Below, piece after piece: positions 17,050 to 25,655 of a stretch of 64,000 bases of DNA (within the stretch, counting starts at the first letter, position 1; every line of letters starts with the position of its first letter). Where the stretch lies: contig NZ_QFOB01000010.1 in the NCBI RefSeq assembly GCF_003248515.1, forward strand, positions 62,001 through 126,000, read 5' to 3'. This DNA comes from Sphingomonas sp. (GTDB taxonomy: Bacteria; Pseudomonadota; Alphaproteobacteria; Sphingomonadales; Sphingomonadaceae). The notes under the pieces were generated by a model, which was not told where the DNA came from, did not search any database, and saw nothing but the letters and a program-made list of their open reading frames with translations. The position numbers and the translations under genes are program-made.

Positions 17050-19371
17050 TCAGTCCCTTCCATGCCGAACGGCCGCGGCCACCGCATCCAGCAGGCTTGC
17101 CCGGTCATAGCGCCAGATCGATCCGCCCTCGCCCTCGCCCGCCTCCGCCGCGGCGCGCAGCCGGATGCACGGTTCGGGCGAACCGACGCCGCCGATCACG
17201 ACGTCCGCCGCTTCACCATCTTCCGCCTGACCGAACAGAACCCGATAGCCGGCTGCCGCCAGAACGGGTTCGAGGAACTGACGCGACCAGGGATCCCGAT
17301 CATCCGCGATACGGCAGGTCGGCACGCGCCGCGGCCGCGCCTTCGCCCGGCTGGCAAACAGCCAGTGGGCATCGAGCAGCTCGACCTGTTCGCTCTCCAG
17401 CAGGATGATGCCCGCGATCGGCCCGGGCACCGGAACGGCGGTGAACTCGTTCGGCAGCTCGACCACGTCGATCACCGAATCGATGGCATAGGATATGCGG
17501 CTGTGCCCGTCGCCCAGTTGAAGGATGCGCAGGCGGCCCTCGGCCGGCAGCGGGCCGCCGGCGACAAGCGGCGCGATCACGCCCTGATGCGCGAGGTTGA
17601 GCTGCCCCGCCGTCTCGGCGACCTGCGCGCGGCCGACATCCTCGATCCGCTCGACCAGACCCAGCCGCACGCCGCGCTTCACGCCATCCAGATCGCGGAA
17701 CAGCAAGGTCGGAACGCGCGCCGCCTCGATTTCGTGGACGACAGCATCGTCCGCTTTCTCCTCGCCGCCACCCTTCACGTTCGCGGCGGCAGCCAGCCCG
17801 GCCACGTCGAACAGCAGGATCGGCCGGCTATTGTCCGGCAGGGTGGTGCCCGCGTAGATGCCCGTCGCCATGATCGCCGGCGCCGCCGGCTTCACCACCA
17901 GTTCCTCATGATCGAGCACCGCGTCCACCAGCAGCGCGAAAGGCTCCCCCGCGCCCGATCGCAGCACCACCAGCACCGGCCGCCGCCCCGGGGGAGCACC
18001 ACGCTCGTTGCCGAGGAACTCGCCAAGATCGATCACCGGCAGCGTCCGCCCGCGAATATGGGCGACCAGACCACCGCCCAGCAGCTGGAGCTTCACGTCG
18101 CCACGGCCGGCACGCACGATCTCCTCGATCGCCGAACGCGGCACCGCGAAATTATGCTCGCCCGATCCGATGATGAGCGCGGGAATGATCGTCAGCGTCA
18201 GGGGCAGGCGCAGCGTCAGGCGCGTGCCGTTACCCGGCCGGCTGTCGATATCGATCATGCCGCCGATCCGCTCGATATTCGCGCGCACCACGTCCATGCC
18301 CACGCCGCGCCCCGAAATGTCGGTCACGCTCTTGGCCGTGGAAAGGCCCGGCAGAAAGACGAGCGCCAGTTTGCGCTGCCACGTCATGCCCGCCACCTGC
18401 TCCTGCGTCACGAGCCCCGCGGCCATTGCCTTGGCGACGAGCCGGTCGGCATCGATGCCGCGCCCGTCGTCGATCGCATCGATCAGGATCTGGTTGCCCG
18501 ATTGGCGCGCGGAAATGCGCAGCCGGCCGGCAGCCGCCTTGCCCGCCGCCATGCGATCCTCCGGCGTCTCAATGCCGTGATCGATCGAGTTGCGCACGAT
18601 ATGGGTCAGGGGATCGCGGATCATTTCGATCATCTCGCGATCCAGCTCGACGTCGCTGCCATCGATATCCAGTTGCACGGCCCGCCCGAGCTGCGACGAT
18701 AGATCGCGCACCATGCGCGGCAATACGGAGAAGAGGCCGTCTATCCGCGCCATGCGCGTGCGCGTCACGGCATCGCGCACTTCCGCCACGCATTGCGAGA
18801 GCCGCTCGAACGCGACATCCGCGACCGTGCCGGTTTCGGCCAGCCGCAGCGCGCGCGACAGTTCGTTGCGGGCGAGCACCATGTCGGAGACGCCCGCCAT
18901 CATCCTGTCGAGCAGATCGACGGGAAGCCGGATGCTGCGCGATGCGGTTCGCGGCGCGCTGGTCGCCACCGGCTGCGCCGCGACGATTTCGCTCTCGGGC
19001 TCGTCGCCCGGTTGTAGCGCCGCGATCAGCAGACCGTCCGTTCCATCCGGCAGGGTTTCACCGCTCTCCAGCGCGTCGGTCAGTTCGCCGATCCGGTCGA
19101 TGATCGCCAGCACGGCGCTGACGAGCGAGGCATCGGGGCTGCGCGTGCCCGCGCGCACCTCGGCCAGCACGTCTTCAGCCGCGTGGCTGAGCCGCGCCAG
19201 ACGCGGCAGATCGAGGAATCCGCAGCTGCCCTTTACCGTATGGACGAAGCGGAAGATCGCATCGAGGCGCGTGCGATCACCGGGATCCGCCTCCCACGCG
19301 ACCAGTTCGCCCGCGATCGCATCCAGCGTTTCGCGCGTCTCCGCAATGAAATCGGTAAGTAGATCGTCCAT
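17050..19371 (-). CDS. cheA: Chemotaxis histidine kinase CheA, no visible P2 domain, extended C-terminus
   Basis: Receptor-coupled kinase (773 aa). The HPt domain (residues 1-115) has the phosphorylated histidine at position 44 in RFVHTVKGSCGF. After only about 30 linker residues the dimerisation domain begins (SIRLPVDLLDRM), so the usual P2 CheY-docking domain is missing. The ATPase domain follows with THIVRNSIDHGIE, DDGRGIDAD and GRGVGMDVV, then a CheW-like domain to about residue 520. The remaining ~250 residues look like a second, degenerate CheW-like region and a receiver-like tail without an obvious phospho-acceptor. It heads cheWYBR and follows chpT by 65 bp. Confidence 0.93.
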   Translation of the reverse strand: MDDLLTDFIAETRETLDAIAGELVAWEADPGDRTRLDAIFRFVHTVKGSCGFLDLPRLARLSHAAEDVLAEVRAGTRSPDASLVSAVLAIIDRIGELTDALESGETLPDGTDGLLIAALQPGDEPESEIVAAQPVATSAPRTASRSIRLPVDLLDRMMAGVSDMVLARNELSRALRLAETGTVADVAFERLSQCVAEVRDAVTRTRMARIDGLFSVLPRMVRDLSSQLGRAVQLDIDGSDVELDREMIEMIRDPLTHIVRNSIDHGIETPEDRMAAGKAAAGRLRISARQSGNQILIDAIDDGRGIDADRLVAKAMAAGLVTQEQVAGMTWQRKLALVFLPGLSTAKSVTDISGRGVGMDVVRANIERIGGMIDIDSRPGNGTRLTLRLPLTLTIIPALIIGSGEHNFAVPRSAIEEIVRAGRGDVKLQLLGGGLVAHIRGRTLPVIDLGEFLGNERGAPPGRRPVLVVLRSGAGEPFALLVDAVLDHEELVVKPAAPAIMATGIYAGTTLPDNSRPILLFDVAGLAAAANVKGGGEEKADDAVVHEIEAARVPTLLFRDLDGVKRGVRLGLVERIEDVGRAQVAETAGQLNLAHQGVIAPLVAGGPLPAEGRLRILQLGDGHSRISYAIDSVIDVVELPNEFTAVPVPGPIAGIILLESEQVELLDAHWLFASRAKARPRRVPTCRIADDRDPWSRQFLEPVLAAAGYRVLFGQAEDGEAADVVIGGVGSPEPCIRLRAAAEAGEGEGGSIWRYDRASLLDAVAAAVRHGRD

Positions 19372-19436
19372 CGCCCGGCCCTGCGCGCGCCTCGGAGGCG
19401 CCGGCCGGTTCTTGGCAGAGGATGGTAAAAAGAGGC

Positions 19437-20075
19437 TTAAGCGCTCGCGCTTCCGGCCGCCGTCACCCCGAAAAGCAGGACGCCTTCCTGCTCGGACAGA
19501 CGAACCGCCCTGCCCTCCCGTGTGGCCAGCTCCCGGATCAGCAGCGCGCCCGCCGTGCGCGAGGACATGTGATCGGCGGGATCGGCGCCGTTGAGCAGCG
19601 CACGCAATTCCGCATCCAGCACGAGCCGGGTGCCCTCCGCGCGCACGACCACCTCGTCCGCCTCGACGCCCACATCCAGCCGCCCGCCCCGCACCAGCGA
19701 ATCCAGCGCGATCAGGGCCAGATTGAGCAGGATGCGCGTGGTGCCGCGCGAAAGCTGCGGCTGATCCACCAGCCAGCCCAGCACGACCCGCCTGTTGCCG
19801 CGCACCACGCCTTCCAGCGCCGTCCTGGCTTCGGCCGCATCGATCTGATCGCCATATCCGCCGGCCGCGCCGAAGGCGAGGCGGAAGAATTTGAGCTTGT
19901 CGGTGGAGGCACGCGCGCTATCCGCCAGCAATTCCATATATTGCGCGCGCAGATCCGGATCATTCTCGTCCTGCAACAGCTCCAGGCCGTTGTTGAGCGC
20001 CCCCACGGGGCTCAGCAGATCGTGGCACAGGCGCGAGCAGAGCAGGCTCGCAAAATCGATCGACAGATCCGGCAT
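19437..20075 (-). CDS. chpT: Histidine phosphotransferase ChpT
   Basis: Phosphotransferase (212 aa) of the ChpT type, which resembles a histidine-kinase dimerisation domain plus a degenerate ATPase domain. In Caulobacter it relays phosphate from CckA to CtrA and CpdR. The diagnostic N-terminus is present: LLCSRLCHDLLSPVGAL with the phospho-histidine at residue 18, then NNGLELLQ. It lies first in the chemotaxis run, 65 bp before cheA in the same orientation. That position suggests co-transcription and possibly cross-talk between the cell-cycle and chemotaxis relays. Confidence 0.88.
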   Translation of the reverse strand: MPDLSIDFASLLCSRLCHDLLSPVGALNNGLELLQDENDPDLRAQYMELLADSARASTDKLKFFRLAFGAAGGYGDQIDAAEARTALEGVVRGNRRVVLGWLVDQPQLSRGTTRILLNLALIALDSLVRGGRLDVGVEADEVVVRAEGTRLVLDAELRALLNGADPADHMSSRTAGALLIRELATREGRAVRLSEQEGVLLFGVTAAGSASA

Positions 20076-20148
20076 TATCGTTTGGCCCTGATCGCGAGGC
20101 GGAAAGCGCGGCTTCTGGCCGCTGATGCGCCGGAGCGCAACCGTGCCG

Positions 20149-20535
20149 TCAGCGGATCGCGATCGAAACCGGCGTAAATCCCGTCGCCCCGGCCCGCCAC
20201 AGCATCGCCTCGCCGCCTCCCAGGATCAGCCACAGGCGGCCCGGCTGCGCAGCGGCCGCATCCCGCGCGGAAGGATGCGCCGAACCGGACGGGTGGGAAT
20301 GATAATGGCCGATCAGGCGGGGGCCGCCGGCACGCTCCGCCCGATGCGCCGCGATCAGCGCCGCGGGATCGATCTCGAATTCGTCCTCGCTATGGGGTGC
20401 CACGTTGATCGTGGCGATCGCCGCGTCGATCCGCTCGGCCGATCCGAACAGCAGCCCGCAAATCTCCCGTTCGGGAGAGGCGGCAGCCTCGCCCAGCAGG
20501 CTGGCCAGACAATCGCGCGCGATGGAAACGGTCAC
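20149..20535 (-). CDS. JAMM/MPN+ metallopeptidase family protein (M67-like)
   Basis: Small protein (128 aa) with a complete JAMM zinc motif: Glu in PEREICGLLFG, then HYHSHPSGSAHPSARD giving His-x-His, Ser and Asp. Bacterial members are thought to cleave isopeptide bonds or C-terminal tails of ubiquitin-like sulfur carriers, but some are uncharacterised. No sulfur-carrier or ThiF-like gene is adjacent, so the substrate is open. It is divergent from rluD across about 100 bp. Confidence 0.85.
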   Translation of the reverse strand: MTVSIARDCLASLLGEAAASPEREICGLLFGSAERIDAAIATINVAPHSEDEFEIDPAALIAAHRAERAGGPRLIGHYHSHPSGSAHPSARDAAAAQPGRLWLILGGGEAMLWRAGATGFTPVSIAIR

Positions 20536-20637
20536 ATCGCCCTCGCTAGTTCCGGCGTCGCGGCCTGTCGAGGCGGCACGCGTCGCCCGCGCGATCGCCT
20601 TGAAAATCGGCGCATGCGCACCATATCGCGAAGTCCA

Positions 20638-21588
20638 ATGGACGCGGGGGTGTCGGTCAGACAGGCGATTGTGCCCGATGAGGCTGCCGGATGGCGCCTC
20701 GATCGGACGTTGGCGACGCTCGTCCCCACGCTATCGCGCGAACGCCTGAAATCGCTCATCTCCGCTGGCAGTGTCACGCGCGGCGAGCAGGCGGTGCGCG
20801 ATCCCGCGATCAAGGTGAAGGCCGGCGACTCCTACGTCGTCTCCATTCCGGATCCGAAGCCGACGCACAACGAAGCGCAGGATATCCCGCTCGTCATCGC
20901 CTTCGAGGATGAGCATCTGATCGTCGTCGACAAGCCGGCGGGCCTCGTCGTCCATCCGGCGTGCGGCAATCTGGATGGCACGCTGGTCAACGCGCTCCTC
21001 CATCATTGCCGGGGCTCGCTCTCGGGCATAGGCGGGGTCGAGCGGCCGGGCATCGTCCACCGGATCGACAAGGACACGTCCGGGCTGATGGTGGCCGCCA
21101 AGACGGACCGCGCCCATGCCGGCCTCGCCGCGCAGTTCGCGAAACATTCGATCGACCGGCGCTATCGCGCGATCGTTTCCGGGCGCCCCCGCCCGATCGA
21201 CGGCACGGTGGATGCGCCGCTCGGCCGCAGCCCGGCCAATCGCAAGAAGATGGCGGTCGTGCCCGGCGGCAAACGCGCCGTGACCCATTACCGGACGATC
21301 GAGACGCTGATCGGCGCGACGCTCGTGGAATGCCGGCTGGAAACCGGGCGGACCCATCAGGTGCGTGTTCACATGGCATCGATCGGCCATCCCTTGTTAG
21401 GGGATCCCTTTTATGGCCGTCCCAGTAAGGAACAGCGAAGGTTACTCGATGGTTTGGGCTTTCACAGGCAGGCGCTGCACGCGGCGCACCTGGGTTTCAT
21501 CCATCCCGTGACAAGCGCAGCTTTGTCGTTCGAAAGTAGGATTCCCGCAGATATGCAGGAACTATTCAGCCGACTTCTGCTAGTATGA
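20638..21588 (+). CDS. rluD: 23S rRNA pseudouridine synthase, RluD-like
   Basis: RluA-family enzyme (316 aa) that isomerises uridines in ribosomal RNA. It has an N-terminal S4 RNA-binding domain (about residues 18-70) and a catalytic domain with Asp144 in the invariant HRIDKDTSGL motif. GRTHQVRVHMASIGHPLLGD follows near the C-terminus. The ATG at 20638 begins the S4 region at the usual distance; an in-frame ATG lies 24 bases upstream. It precedes rpoH by 64 bp on the same strand. Assignment to RluD rather than RluC rests on S4 plus length. Confidence 0.9.
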   Translation: MDAGVSVRQAIVPDEAAGWRLDRTLATLVPTLSRERLKSLISAGSVTRGEQAVRDPAIKVKAGDSYVVSIPDPKPTHNEAQDIPLVIAFEDEHLIVVDKPAGLVVHPACGNLDGTLVNALLHHCRGSLSGIGGVERPGIVHRIDKDTSGLMVAAKTDRAHAGLAAQFAKHSIDRRYRAIVSGRPRPIDGTVDAPLGRSPANRKKMAVVPGGKRAVTHYRTIETLIGATLVECRLETGRTHQVRVHMASIGHPLLGDPFYGRPSKEQRRLLDGLGFHRQALHAAHLGFIHPVTSAALSFESRIPADMQELFSRLLLV

Positions 21589-21652
21589 CAATTGACGGTG
21601 GGAGGCCGGCAGCCTTCCGCCGGGGCGAACAGCCCAGGGAGAAAGTACGACC

Positions 21653-22561
21653 ATGGCCATCAAGTCCTCCACCCCCGCGACCATTCCGGCGCTCGGCGGC
21701 GAGGCCGGTCTCAATCGGTATCTGTCGGAGATCCGGAAGTTTCCGCTCCTCCAGCCGGAGGAGGAATATATGCTCGCCAAGCGCTTTCAGGAGCATGGCG
21801 ATACGGATGCGGCCGCGCGCCTCGTCACCAGCCACCTGCGTCTCGTCGCGAAGATCGCGATGGGCTATCGCGGCTATGGCCTGCCGACGGCGGAGCTGAT
21901 CTCCGAAGGCAATATCGGCCTGATGCAGGGCGTGAAGAAGTTCGAGCCGGATCGCGGCTTCCGCCTCGCCACTTATGCGATGTGGTGGATCCGCGCCTCG
22001 ATCCAGGAATATATCCTGCGATCGTGGAGCCTCGTGAAGATGGGCACCACCGCTGCGCAGAAGAAGCTGTTCTTCAACCTGCGCCGGATGAAGAGCCAGA
22101 TCGACGCGTTCGAGGAAGGCGATCTCAGTCCCGAGAACGTCACCAAGATCGCCACCGATCTGGGCGTGAGCGAGGAAGAGGTTCACTCGATGAACCGCCG
22201 CATGTCGATGGGCGGCGATACGTCGCTCAACGTCTCCATGCGGGAGGATGGCGAGGGTCAGTGGCAGGATTGGCTGGTCGATACCGATCCGTTGCAGGAC
22301 GAGCGGCTGGCGGACGCGCAGGAAAAGGATGTCCGCCACGATATGCTGACGGAAGCGATGGACAGCCTCAATGATCGTGAGAAGCACATCCTCGCCGAAC
22401 GCCGCCTGTCCGACGATCCCAAGACGCTCGAGGAACTGAGCCAGGTCTATGGCGTCAGCCGCGAGCGCGTCCGCCAGATCGAGGTGCGCGCCTTCGACAA
22501 GCTGCAGAAGGCAATGATGCGCCTTGCCGGCGAAAAGCGCCTGCTGCCGGCGCTGGCCTGA
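21653..22561 (+). CDS. rpoH: Heat-shock sigma factor RpoH (sigma-32)
   Basis: Alternative sigma factor (302 aa) for heat-shock promoters. Region 2 carries GNIGLMQGVKKFEPDRGFRL, the RpoH box reads QKKLFFNLRRMKSQ, and region 4 has SRERVRQIEVRAFDKLQKAM. The RpoH box distinguishes it from other group 3 sigmas. A plausible target, clpB, is in this same window with a CTTG-N18-CTATCT promoter. Alphaproteobacteria often have two rpoH paralogues, and this one cannot be placed further by eye. Confidence 0.96.
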   Translation: MAIKSSTPATIPALGGEAGLNRYLSEIRKFPLLQPEEEYMLAKRFQEHGDTDAAARLVTSHLRLVAKIAMGYRGYGLPTAELISEGNIGLMQGVKKFEPDRGFRLATYAMWWIRASIQEYILRSWSLVKMGTTAAQKKLFFNLRRMKSQIDAFEEGDLSPENVTKIATDLGVSEEEVHSMNRRMSMGGDTSLNVSMREDGEGQWQDWLVDTDPLQDERLADAQEKDVRHDMLTEAMDSLNDREKHILAERRLSDDPKTLEELSQVYGVSRERVRQIEVRAFDKLQKAMMRLAGEKRLLPALA

Positions 22562-22567
22562 AGACGG

Positions 22568-22599
22568 CCCCGTCCTCCCGCGCGATCGGGAGGACGGGG
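22568..22599. terminator. Perfect 13 bp hairpin between convergent rpoH and merR
   Basis: Inverted repeat with arms 22568-22580 and 22587-22599 and a 6-base loop. It sits 6 bp after rpoH and 6 bp after the convergent merR, so it could end both transcripts. No T-run follows on either strand. Confidence 0.6.
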
Positions 22600-22605
22600 T
22601 TCGCC

Positions 22606-23010
22606 CTACCCTTCGAACGCCTCGATGATCGGGCACGCCCCCCTCTTAGAGGAACCGCACTGATCCGCCAGCCGCGCCAGCGCCGTGCGCGCTTCGGTCA
22701 GCAGCGCGATCTTCTCGTCCAGTTCGGCGATCCGGTCGAGCGTCAGCGCGCGGGCCTTCGCCCGGTCCTGCCCGGCGTCCAGCGCCAGCAATTCCCCGAT
22801 CGTCTCCAGCGTGAAGCCGGCGGCCTGGGCCGATCGGATGAAACGCAACCGTCGCGCATCCGCTTCGCCATAGCGCCTGATCCCGCCGCCCAGCGCGCGC
22901 TCCCCGCTCTTTTCCGGCACGCGCATCAATCCGCGCCGCTGGTAGAAGCGGATCGTCTCCACCCCCACCCCGCCTTCCTGCGCGAGTGCGCCGATCGTCA
23001 GATCCGACAT
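22606..23010 (-). CDS. MerR-family transcriptional regulator
   Basis: Regulator of 134 aa with an N-terminal winged-helix domain (TIGALAQEGGVGVETIRFYQRRGLM, residues 4-30), a coiled dimerisation helix and a C-terminal metal-binding-type loop with two cysteines, CGSSKRGAC. MerR of mercury operons uses three cysteines. The first, in the loop before the dimerisation helix, is not present here (LDAGQDRAK). The two-cysteine loop spacing (x7) is closer to CueR-like proteins. It is divergent from a glutaredoxin-MauE gene with a mer-like operator between them. The inducer is unknown. Confidence 0.9.
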   Translation of the reverse strand: MSDLTIGALAQEGGVGVETIRFYQRRGLMRVPEKSGERALGGGIRRYGEADARRLRFIRSAQAAGFTLETIGELLALDAGQDRAKARALTLDRIAELDEKIALLTEARTALARLADQCGSSKRGACPIIEAFEG

Positions 23011-23012
23011 GC

Positions 23013-23043
23013 TTGACTCCGTACCATGGTACAGCCCCTATAT
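23013..23043 (+). promoter_or_regulatory. MerR-type promoter/operator with 19 bp spacer
   Basis: TTGACT (-35, 23013-23018) and CTATAT (-10, 23038-23043) are 19 bp apart, the stretched spacing typical of MerR-activated promoters. Centred in the spacer is a perfect 12 bp palindrome, GTACCATGGTAC (23021-23032). The left part, TTGACTCCGTAC, equals that recalled for the mercury operator of Tn21/Tn501. It faces the downstream gene at 23074 and is 3 bp from the merR start. Confidence 0.8.
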
Positions 23044-23073
23044 CGGCGTCGATCGAAGGCACGACAAGGCGAT

Positions 23074-23823
23074 ATGGATATGGCGAGCGCGGCGCGGAAA
23101 CAGGCGGTCATCTATCGGATGACGATCGGCAAATCGATGTGCCCGCACGGCCGCAAGGCGCTTCACCTGCTCAGGAGCAGCGGCTTCGAGGTCGAGGATC
23201 ATCGCCTGCTCACGCGCGAGGAGACGGATGCCTTCAAGGCCGCGCACGATGTGAAATCCACGCCGCAGATCTTCATCGATGGCCAGCGCATCGGCGGGAA
23301 TGATGATCTGCGCCGCCATCTCGGAAAATCGGTCCGCGATCCCAAGGCGATCACTTACCGGCCCGTCATCGCCGTCTTCGCCGTCACCGCGCCGATGGCG
23401 CTCGCCGCCAGCTATGGCGCGTTCGGCGCGATCGTGCCGATGATCGCCTTCCAGTGGTTCATCGCCTTCAGCATGTGCGTGCTCGCCATCCTGAAGCTGC
23501 GCGATATCGAGAGCTTCTCGGGCATGTTCCTGGGCTATGATCTGCTGGCCCGGCGCTGGGTGCCCTATGCCTATATCTATCCTTTCGCCGAGGCGGGCGC
23601 CGGCATCCTGATGATCGCGCGCGCCTTCGACTGGATCTCCATCCCGATCGCCCTGTTCATCGGCACGATCGGCGCGATCTCGGTCATCAAGGCCGTCTAT
23701 GTCGACAAGCGCTCGCTCAAATGCGCCTGTGTCGGCGGCGACAGCAATGTGCCGCTCGGTTTCCTCTCGCTAACCGAGAATGTGATGATGGTGCTGATGG
23801 CGATCGTGATGCTCGTCGCCTGA
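23074..23823 (+). CDS. Glutaredoxin-MauE/DoxX-like membrane fusion protein
   Basis: Protein of 249 aa joining a glutaredoxin-like domain (about residues 10-85) to a four-helix membrane domain of the MauE/DoxX type (about 95-249). The redox motif is CPHG (Cys23), so only one active-site thiol is present; the cis-proline TPQIFIDG and GGNDDLRRHL motifs are intact. The membrane part carries a Cys-x-Cys (LKCACVGG) followed by VPLGFLSLTENVMM. Some MauE/DoxX relatives take part in thiol or quinone redox transfer. The start at 23074 lies downstream of the MerR-type promoter, so induction by the neighbouring regulator is likely. Physiological role unknown. Confidence 0.8.
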   Translation: MDMASAARKQAVIYRMTIGKSMCPHGRKALHLLRSSGFEVEDHRLLTREETDAFKAAHDVKSTPQIFIDGQRIGGNDDLRRHLGKSVRDPKAITYRPVIAVFAVTAPMALAASYGAFGAIVPMIAFQWFIAFSMCVLAILKLRDIESFSGMFLGYDLLARRWVPYAYIYPFAEAGAGILMIARAFDWISIPIALFIGTIGAISVIKAVYVDKRSLKCACVGGDSNVPLGFLSLTENVMMVLMAIVMLVA

Positions 23824-23890
23824 GGGGGCGTTCGAAAAAAGGGGCAGAAAAGCGCATTCCAGCGCGATAGCTGCCCTGTTCCGCTTGCGC

Positions 23891-23909
23891 CCCGTCTATA
23901 CTAGACGGG
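23891..23909. promoter_or_regulatory. Perfect dyad just upstream of mtgA
   Basis: CCCGTCTA-TAC-TAGACGGG, two perfect 8 bp arms, ends 5 bp before the mtgA ATG and contains a TATACT -10-like box. No convincing -35 was found. It could be an operator or a hairpin that hides the start codon. Confidence 0.4.
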
Positions 23910-23913
23910 CCAC

Positions 23914-24642
23914 ATGGCCCGCAGCACGACGCGAACCACGTCCCGATCCCCGAGCACCCGCTCCCTGCCCCGCCGGCTCTTTCGCTGGCTGGTCCGCGCG
24001 ATCCTGATCTTCGTGGTCGGATCGGTCCTGTGGGTGCTGCTCTACCGCTTCGTGCCGCCGCCGATCACGCTGACGATGATCGGCGATCTGGCCGGCGGCC
24101 GATCGATCACCAAGGAATGGATGCCGCTCTCGCGCATGGATCCGGATATGGCGCGCGCCGCCATCTCCGCCGAGGATGGCAATTTCTGTCGCCATCACGG
24201 CTTCGATTTCACCGCGATCCGCAAGGCCTATTCCGGCAACGAGGCGGGCAGGCGCTATCGCGGCGGCTCCACCATCAGCCAGCAGACCGCCAAGAACGCC
24301 TTCCTCTGGCAGGGCCGTTCGTGGCTGCGCAAGGGGCTGGAAGTGTGGTTCACCGGCCTGATCGAGCTTCTGTGGGGAAAGAAGCGAATCATGGAAGTGT
24401 ATCTTAACATCGCGGAAACCGGCATCGCCACATATGGCGCCAATGCGGGGGCGATGCGCTATTTCCATCATGATGCCAGCCGGCTCACGCCGACGGAGGC
24501 GGCACGCATCGCCGCGATCCTGCCGCTGCCCAAGAAGCGCGACGCGATCGATCCGCACGGCTTCGTGCGCCGCTATGGCGATCGCATCGCCCGCCGGCTC
24601 GGGCCGATGCAGCGCGGCGGCTATACGGCATGCCTGAGCTGA
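23914..24642 (+). CDS. mtgA: Monofunctional peptidoglycan glycosyltransferase
   Basis: Membrane-anchored GT51 enzyme (242 aa) polymerising lipid II glycan chains. A basic N-terminus leads into one TM helix (about residues 28-46). The catalytic glutamate is Glu87 in AAISAEDGNFCRHHGFD, followed by RGGSTISQQTAKN and IMEVYLNIAETG. There is no transpeptidase domain. Its stop codon overlaps the start of the next glycosyltransferase (TGATG), so it is joined to the glycan cluster that follows. Confidence 0.95.
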   Translation: MARSTTRTTSRSPSTRSLPRRLFRWLVRAILIFVVGSVLWVLLYRFVPPPITLTMIGDLAGGRSITKEWMPLSRMDPDMARAAISAEDGNFCRHHGFDFTAIRKAYSGNEAGRRYRGGSTISQQTAKNAFLWQGRSWLRKGLEVWFTGLIELLWGKKRIMEVYLNIAETGIATYGANAGAMRYFHHDASRLTPTEAARIAAILPLPKKRDAIDPHGFVRRYGDRIARRLGPMQRGGYTACLS

Positions 24643-25655
24643 TGGGGGATCGCATCGGCATCGTCGTGATCGGCCGCAACGAGGGCGAGCGCCTGAAAGC
24701 CTGCCTGCGTTCGGTGATCGATGCGGGGCCGGTCGTCTATGTCGATTCGGGCTCCACGGATGGCAGCCAGGATTTCGCCCGTTCGCTCGGCGTCGAGGTG
24801 ATCGGGCTCGCCGTTCCGCCGAATTTCACCGCCGCCCGCGCCCGCAATACCGGGCTGGATCGGCTGACGGCCCTGCATCCGGATATCACCCTCGCCCAGA
24901 TGGTGGATGGCGATTGCGAGGTGCGCCCCGGCTGGATCGATGCCGCTAGGGCCGCGCTGGAAGCAGATCCGGGCCTCGCGCTCGTCTTCGGCCGGCGGCG
25001 CGAGCGTTTTCCCGATCGCTCCATCTACAATGCGCTGTGTGATGACGAATGGAATATCCCGGTCGGTGAGGCCGCCGGCTGCGGCGGGGATGCCCTGATC
25101 CGCCTCGCCGCGCTGCGCGACGTGGACGGCTATGACGCGTCGATGATCGCCGGCGAGGATAGCGAGATGTCGATGCGCATGCGCAAGAAGGGCTGGCGCC
25201 TCGCCCGGATCGACGCGGAGATGACATGGCATGATGCCGCGCTGCTGCGGTTCGGCCAGTGGTGGCGCCGCAGCCGCCGCGCCGGGCACGGCTTCGCCGA
25301 AATGGCCTGGCGCCATCCGGATGCGCGCTGGCCGAACTGGCCGCGCACCTGCCGCTCCATCCTGATCTGGGGCGCGGCCATTCCTGCCTTGGCGATCGCG
25401 GCCGCGCTGCTCGCCATCGTGACGACGCCGCTGCTGCTGATCGTGACGCTGGCGCTGATCGCCCTCTATCCCTTCAAGATGGCGCGCATAGCCGCCGGCA
25501 AGCGCGCCCAGGGGCTTTCGCCCGCTGCCGCGCGCGGCATCGGCACGCTGCTCATGCTCGGCAAATTTCCCGAATTGCTCGGCCTGATCGGCTATCATCG
25601 CGATCGGCTGCGGGGGCGCGCCTCGCGGATCATCGAATATAAGGGCGCGGCATGA
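24642..25655 (+). CDS. Glycosyltransferase family 2, membrane-associated
   Basis: GT-A fold enzyme of about 337 aa. The N-terminus IGIVVIGRNEGERL binds the nucleotide sugar, DSGSTDGSQ follows, and the metal-binding DxD-type motif is VDGDCEVRPGW. Two hydrophobic helices near residues 245-285 probably anchor it to the inner membrane. The ATG at 24642 overlaps the mtgA stop and is preferred over an in-frame ATG 12 bases upstream. The 3' end overlaps the acyltransferase gene as ATGA. Donor and acceptor sugars are not known. Confidence 0.85.
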   Translation: MGDRIGIVVIGRNEGERLKACLRSVIDAGPVVYVDSGSTDGSQDFARSLGVEVIGLAVPPNFTAARARNTGLDRLTALHPDITLAQMVDGDCEVRPGWIDAARAALEADPGLALVFGRRRERFPDRSIYNALCDDEWNIPVGEAAGCGGDALIRLAALRDVDGYDASMIAGEDSEMSMRMRKKGWRLARIDAEMTWHDAALLRFGQWWRRSRRAGHGFAEMAWRHPDARWPNWPRTCRSILIWGAAIPALAIAAALLAIVTTPLLLIVTLALIALYPFKMARIAAGKRAQGLSPAAARGIGTLLMLGKFPELLGLIGYHRDRLRGRASRIIEYKGAA

